This document shows, piece after piece, positions 55,928-58,670 of a DNA stretch of 58,670 nt. A program made the translations under genes and the position numbers. The notes under the pieces were generated by a model. It ran no database searches. It saw only the letters and a list, made by a program, of their open reading frames with translations, and was not told the origin of the DNA. Positions within the stretch are counted from its first letter, which is position 1; each line of letters begins with the position of its first letter. Source of the stretch: an uncultured Paraprevotella sp. (GTDB lineage Bacteria; Bacteroidota; Bacteroidia; Bacteroidales; Bacteroidaceae). The DNA is taken from the NCBI GenBank assembly GCA_944320775.1, contig CALUIV010000018.1, positions 1 through 58,670 of the forward strand, given 5' to 3'.

Positions 55928-56416
55928 TTAAAATTCACATATATAATAATCTGAAGGTTTCGCGTTTAATAATTGGATGCCATGATATATTTTCTCCCAT
56001 CCATCTTTATCTAACCATTCTGCCGACTTAGGAGCATTGATTTTCCACAGTTCCATGAAATCAGAAAACATATCTTCAAAACCGTACTGTTCAAGCAAAC
56101 ACATATAACATTCCACTGCTTTAGGCACACCATAAAACTTTATGCCTTCAATGTTGATACCTGAGTTACAGAGATTGTGACAATTATTATCTAATCCTGA
56201 TAATTCGGTTCCATACAGGCAATCGTCATGATTTCCGGCTATGAAGATTTTGTGACGGTAAGGCAGGTCGCAGAACCAATTGATAAAGTCAAACACCTCT
56301 TGTTCTGTACCTGCCATGGTGAAGTCGCCAGAATGGATAATCACGTCAGCATCGGGCAACTTGCTGAGCCGCCGATGCTGACCGTGGATATCAGAGAGGT
56401 GGAGGATAGAAATCAT
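55928..56416 (-). pseudogene. Metallophosphoesterase fragment fused to a DUF6557 piece
   Basis: A 162-residue chimera. Residues 1-103 are a calcineurin-like metallophosphoesterase with LHLSDIHGQH (Asp9, His11), HSGDFT (Asp31) and AGNHDD (Asn62, His63), stopping at KFYGVP. Family members continue for about 80-100 residues with a final histidine pair (the GHxH-type motif); here the protein instead reads KAVECYMCLLEQYGFEDMFSDF, the N-terminal part of the DUF6557-like neighbour, and stops at CEF. The nuclease or phosphatase site is thus incomplete. The fusion probably arose by recombination or duplication. It begins 16 bases after the DUF262/HNH gene, in one operon direction. Confidence 0.75.
55942..56101 (-). 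repeat. 160-base direct repeat, copy B
   Basis: Partner of 55591-55750, located inside the 3' part of the metallophosphoesterase fragment. Confidence 0.85.
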
Positions 56417-56432
56417 TATTCAGATTGAATGT

Positions 56433-58670
56433 TTATTGTAACTCATTAGATGCGAACTCCACTAATTCTTTTAATTCATTTATTATTGTACTATTATCCG
56501 TGTCTATGCTAATTTCTTTGCAGATATGCCACCACGGATTATCCTCATACAGCTCGTACGTTTCGTATCTTTTCAACTTTTGCAGTTGCGCCTCTGTCAC
56601 TATCCCTGATCGTTCTGCTGTTTGGGGTAACCGTCTCAGTCCTATTTCTATTTGATCACCAATGCTTCCATCTTGATATAGTACTATCGTAAAAGCTGTA
56701 TAATAATTGTTTTTGGTGATGCAACCGCATGACATCCAATTTTTGGTCCAGTCATCAATATTTTCTTGAGGATGTTCCATATTACCATAAAGATAGTATA
56801 TACCTGCTGTAAAACCTTCCTTTACCAATATTTTGCGAATAGTCGTCATTCTCTCATTACGGTTCTTTGTTCCTCCTTTTTCGGTGAAAGTAATTCCTCC
56901 CACTCTAAAATCTACCGGCTTAAGCAAAGCATATACTTCATTGTAGATCTTGCACATACGTGTGAAAGTTTTTTCTGCGAAGTGCTGTGCTTGCTCTGCT
57001 TTGTCATTTAACATTGCATTAAATAGTTTGCAGAAATCGGATATCTGCTCATCGGTCAACAGGCCTGCAGGATTCTCTTTATACTCCTCCCAGTTTGCTT
57101 CATTACTTTTTGCCCTATTCACCCAAAATGGTATAGCAGCCATGTTCCCATTGTTGTCTTTCCAGGCTTCGCAATAATCGGTGTATGCCTGTCTATGACT
57201 TCTATATCTGTGTATCCAGTCTTGGGGTATAATATGGTCGAAATCCCACGGTCTGTTTTTGTCTTCCCACAGATCTTGCCGTGCCGGGTCGTAATTAGGG
57301 AATTTCTCACACATATATTCCCGTTGCGCATAGAGTAGTATTTCTCTGTTGTACGAAACGGTTTCCCACAGCGGCCACCACGGCATACTGCTGCGTCCAT
57401 TTCCATTAGGTCGCCAGTTTTTATCACCCTCTATTGTAAACAAGCCTCTAAATGCTTCTGGCGATAACAAGGGGATAATCGTCCCTTTCACACACGACAC
57501 CAACAACACTCGCTTTATAATGGTTCTCCATTCGTTTAGCGGATTGTTTGCCACAGCCTTGTATATACTATTTGCCACACCAAACTTATCGCCTACCATC
57601 CAGTGAAGGTAGTAAGCCGTTGCTCGAAGTAGTGCCTCTTCCTTTAACGTCGGATTTATCAGCCCCTCTTCTTTCCACTTGGCAAATACCATTAGCAACA
57701 GATAAACTTCGGGTGACTTACGAGCAATTGTGGTTCTTAAAACTTTAGGAATCCTATCATGATTTGTCAACCATTGGTCTACTGAAGACATTATGCTGCT
57801 CATTGCAGAGTCATTTCTACCGGTACGGTACAGACCGTATATCGCGGTACGTATGTTACCATCACTCGCCAATTTTCTAATTTTCGCCACAGATGGTGCT
57901 CGCTCAAGTCCCTTGTCTGTAGTAGAGAGTATGAGTTGAAAAGCCAATGATATCAGTGTATGCGGAGGCATATAGAGTGTTGCCAACCTATCGTTCTCTT
58001 TCGTCAGTTCTGGCCAATAAGCCTTTACTGCTGAGTACATTAACTCGTTTTGGGTGATCGGTGTACCACCGGTGCCGATGCGATTAAAAAGTATTTCTAT
58101 GTCCAAGAGTGCTCCGGCTTCGTCATTTTCTTCGCTTTCATAGTCGATGGTCTCTTGGAGTATGTTAATGGTCGGAACCTTATAGTGCGACAGACTTTTA
58201 AACGCTTCATAGTACTTGACTATCAAGCCACCATTTATTTCATCCACTTTTTTAAGCTTGAACGTTCGGGATACTTTATTCTCTTCTATTTTATCCATGA
58301 TGCATTTCACAAAACAATCTTTGTCCTCACAATGCTCCTCACCTGCAACTATCATCCAGCATAGAGGGATGGGTAATCCCGATTCTATAGGATAAGTTTC
58401 AGTCAGGCTGATTGTGCCTTCGTATTCGTTGCCTGTGTTTACTCCAAATTCCTGAAGCGCAGCTCTCTTTTGCGCCGTATTAAGCGTAGTGCAGTCATCG
58501 TTAGCCTTATAACCCCAAGGGTGTGCCTTTGTGGTGGCACGAATGATGTATTTTCTGGTTGTCTTACTACTACCCCACACTTTATCATCGGGTTTTAGGT
58601 CAAACCATAAGATACAATCTTCGTGCGAGAGAGTACCATATCCCAAGGCCACAGCATTCCAACGTTGTTG
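56433..58670 (-). CDS. DUF262/HNH protein, GmrSD-like (5' end outside the window)
   Basis: The minus-strand frame is open to the window edge, starting QQRWNAVALGYG, which is the end of the DUF262 DGQQR motif, so the start lies outside and the GTG at 58652 is not the true start. At least 745 residues. FNRIGTGGTPITQNELMYSAVK is a further DUF262-type feature (about 195-216 of the visible part). An HNH-like nuclease motif FDHIIPQDW lies in the middle (about 470), and IPFWVNRAKSNE follows as the N/H of the fold. DUF262 with HNH proteins include the GmrSD-type restriction endonucleases against modified DNA, so a defence role is likely. It heads the minus-strand run of accessory genes. Confidence 0.85.
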   Translation of the reverse strand, partial: QQRWNAVALGYGTLSHEDCILWFDLKPDDKVWGSSKTTRKYIIRATTKAHPWGYKANDDCTTLNTAQKRAALQEFGVNTGNEYEGTISLTETYPIESGLPIPLCWMIVAGEEHCEDKDCFVKCIMDKIEENKVSRTFKLKKVDEINGGLIVKYYEAFKSLSHYKVPTINILQETIDYESEENDEAGALLDIEILFNRIGTGGTPITQNELMYSAVKAYWPELTKENDRLATLYMPPHTLISLAFQLILSTTDKGLERAPSVAKIRKLASDGNIRTAIYGLYRTGRNDSAMSSIMSSVDQWLTNHDRIPKVLRTTIARKSPEVYLLLMVFAKWKEEGLINPTLKEEALLRATAYYLHWMVGDKFGVANSIYKAVANNPLNEWRTIIKRVLLVSCVKGTIIPLLSPEAFRGLFTIEGDKNWRPNGNGRSSMPWWPLWETVSYNREILLYAQREYMCEKFPNYDPARQDLWEDKNRPWDFDHIIPQDWIHRYRSHRQAYTDYCEAWKDNNGNMAAIPFWVNRAKSNEANWEEYKENPAGLLTDEQISDFCKLFNAMLNDKAEQAQHFAEKTFTRMCKIYNEVYALLKPVDFRVGGITFTEKGGTKNRNERMTTIRKILVKEGFTAGIYYLYGNMEHPQENIDDWTKNWMSCGCITKNNYYTAFTIVLYQDGSIGDQIEIGLRRLPQTAERSGIVTEAQLQKLKRYETYELYEDNPWWHICKEISIDTDNSTIINELKELVEFASNELQ

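Overview
The window looks like chromosomal DNA of a gut-type Bacteroidales bacterium, most likely Bacteroidaceae-like. The main reasons are Bacteroidetes-type promoters (a -7 box TAnnTTTG, sometimes with TTTG about 20 bases upstream), a BtuG-like lipoprotein behind a cobalamin riboswitch, DUF4835, DUF3127 and DUF6557 family proteins, twin AAA-ATPase/PD-(D/E)XK proteins, and secreted glycan-degrading enzymes. There is no complete insertion sequence, no CRISPR array and no rRNA. The one RNA gene seen is a tRNA-Ala(GGC). Species cannot be fixed from the sequence alone.

Layout. 1-6 kb is visibly GC-richer: the 3' end of a large surface protein, a 51-residue protein, two tandem AAA-ATPase genes sharing a 1.44-kb identical stretch, and an HI0933-family flavoprotein. 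6-27.7 kb is mostly housekeeping: PBP1A, pyrB-pyrI, a flavin reductase-like gene, glyA, tRNA-Ala, a GH20 lipoprotein, cysQ, a DUF3127 protein, then dnaN, an exonuclease, coaBC, DUF4835, recN and a TPR/pseudo-protease gene, followed by a Nudix-type regulator with tkt and rpiB. 27.8-37.7 kb is nitrogen metabolism: a long PurF-like protein divergent from gltB-gltD-asnB; three of these four carry class II glutamine amidotransferase domains.

37.7-52.7 kb is a host-glycan and protein foraging zone: a second GH20, a 1514-residue papain-like/PKD/LamG protein, a chondroitinase-AC-like PL8 lyase, a riboswitch-controlled BtuG-like lipoprotein, a TonB-dependent receptor and a Ser-type sulfatase. There is no SusC/SusD pair, so this is not a classical polysaccharide utilisation locus.

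52.7-58.7 kb is an AT-rich accessory region read entirely on the minus strand: a DUF262/HNH protein cut by the window edge, a metallophosphoesterase fused to a duplicated piece of its neighbour, a DUF6557-like gene, a 73-residue protein, a divergent FtsZ/tubulin-like GTPase and an RtcB-like RNA ligase that stops before its guanylylation site. The small protein, FtsZ-like and RtcB genes look like one transcription unit; it and the DUF6557 gene share a 13-base upstream element. This is the best candidate here for an undescribed system, possibly RNA repair or defence, and it carries signs of decay and recombination.
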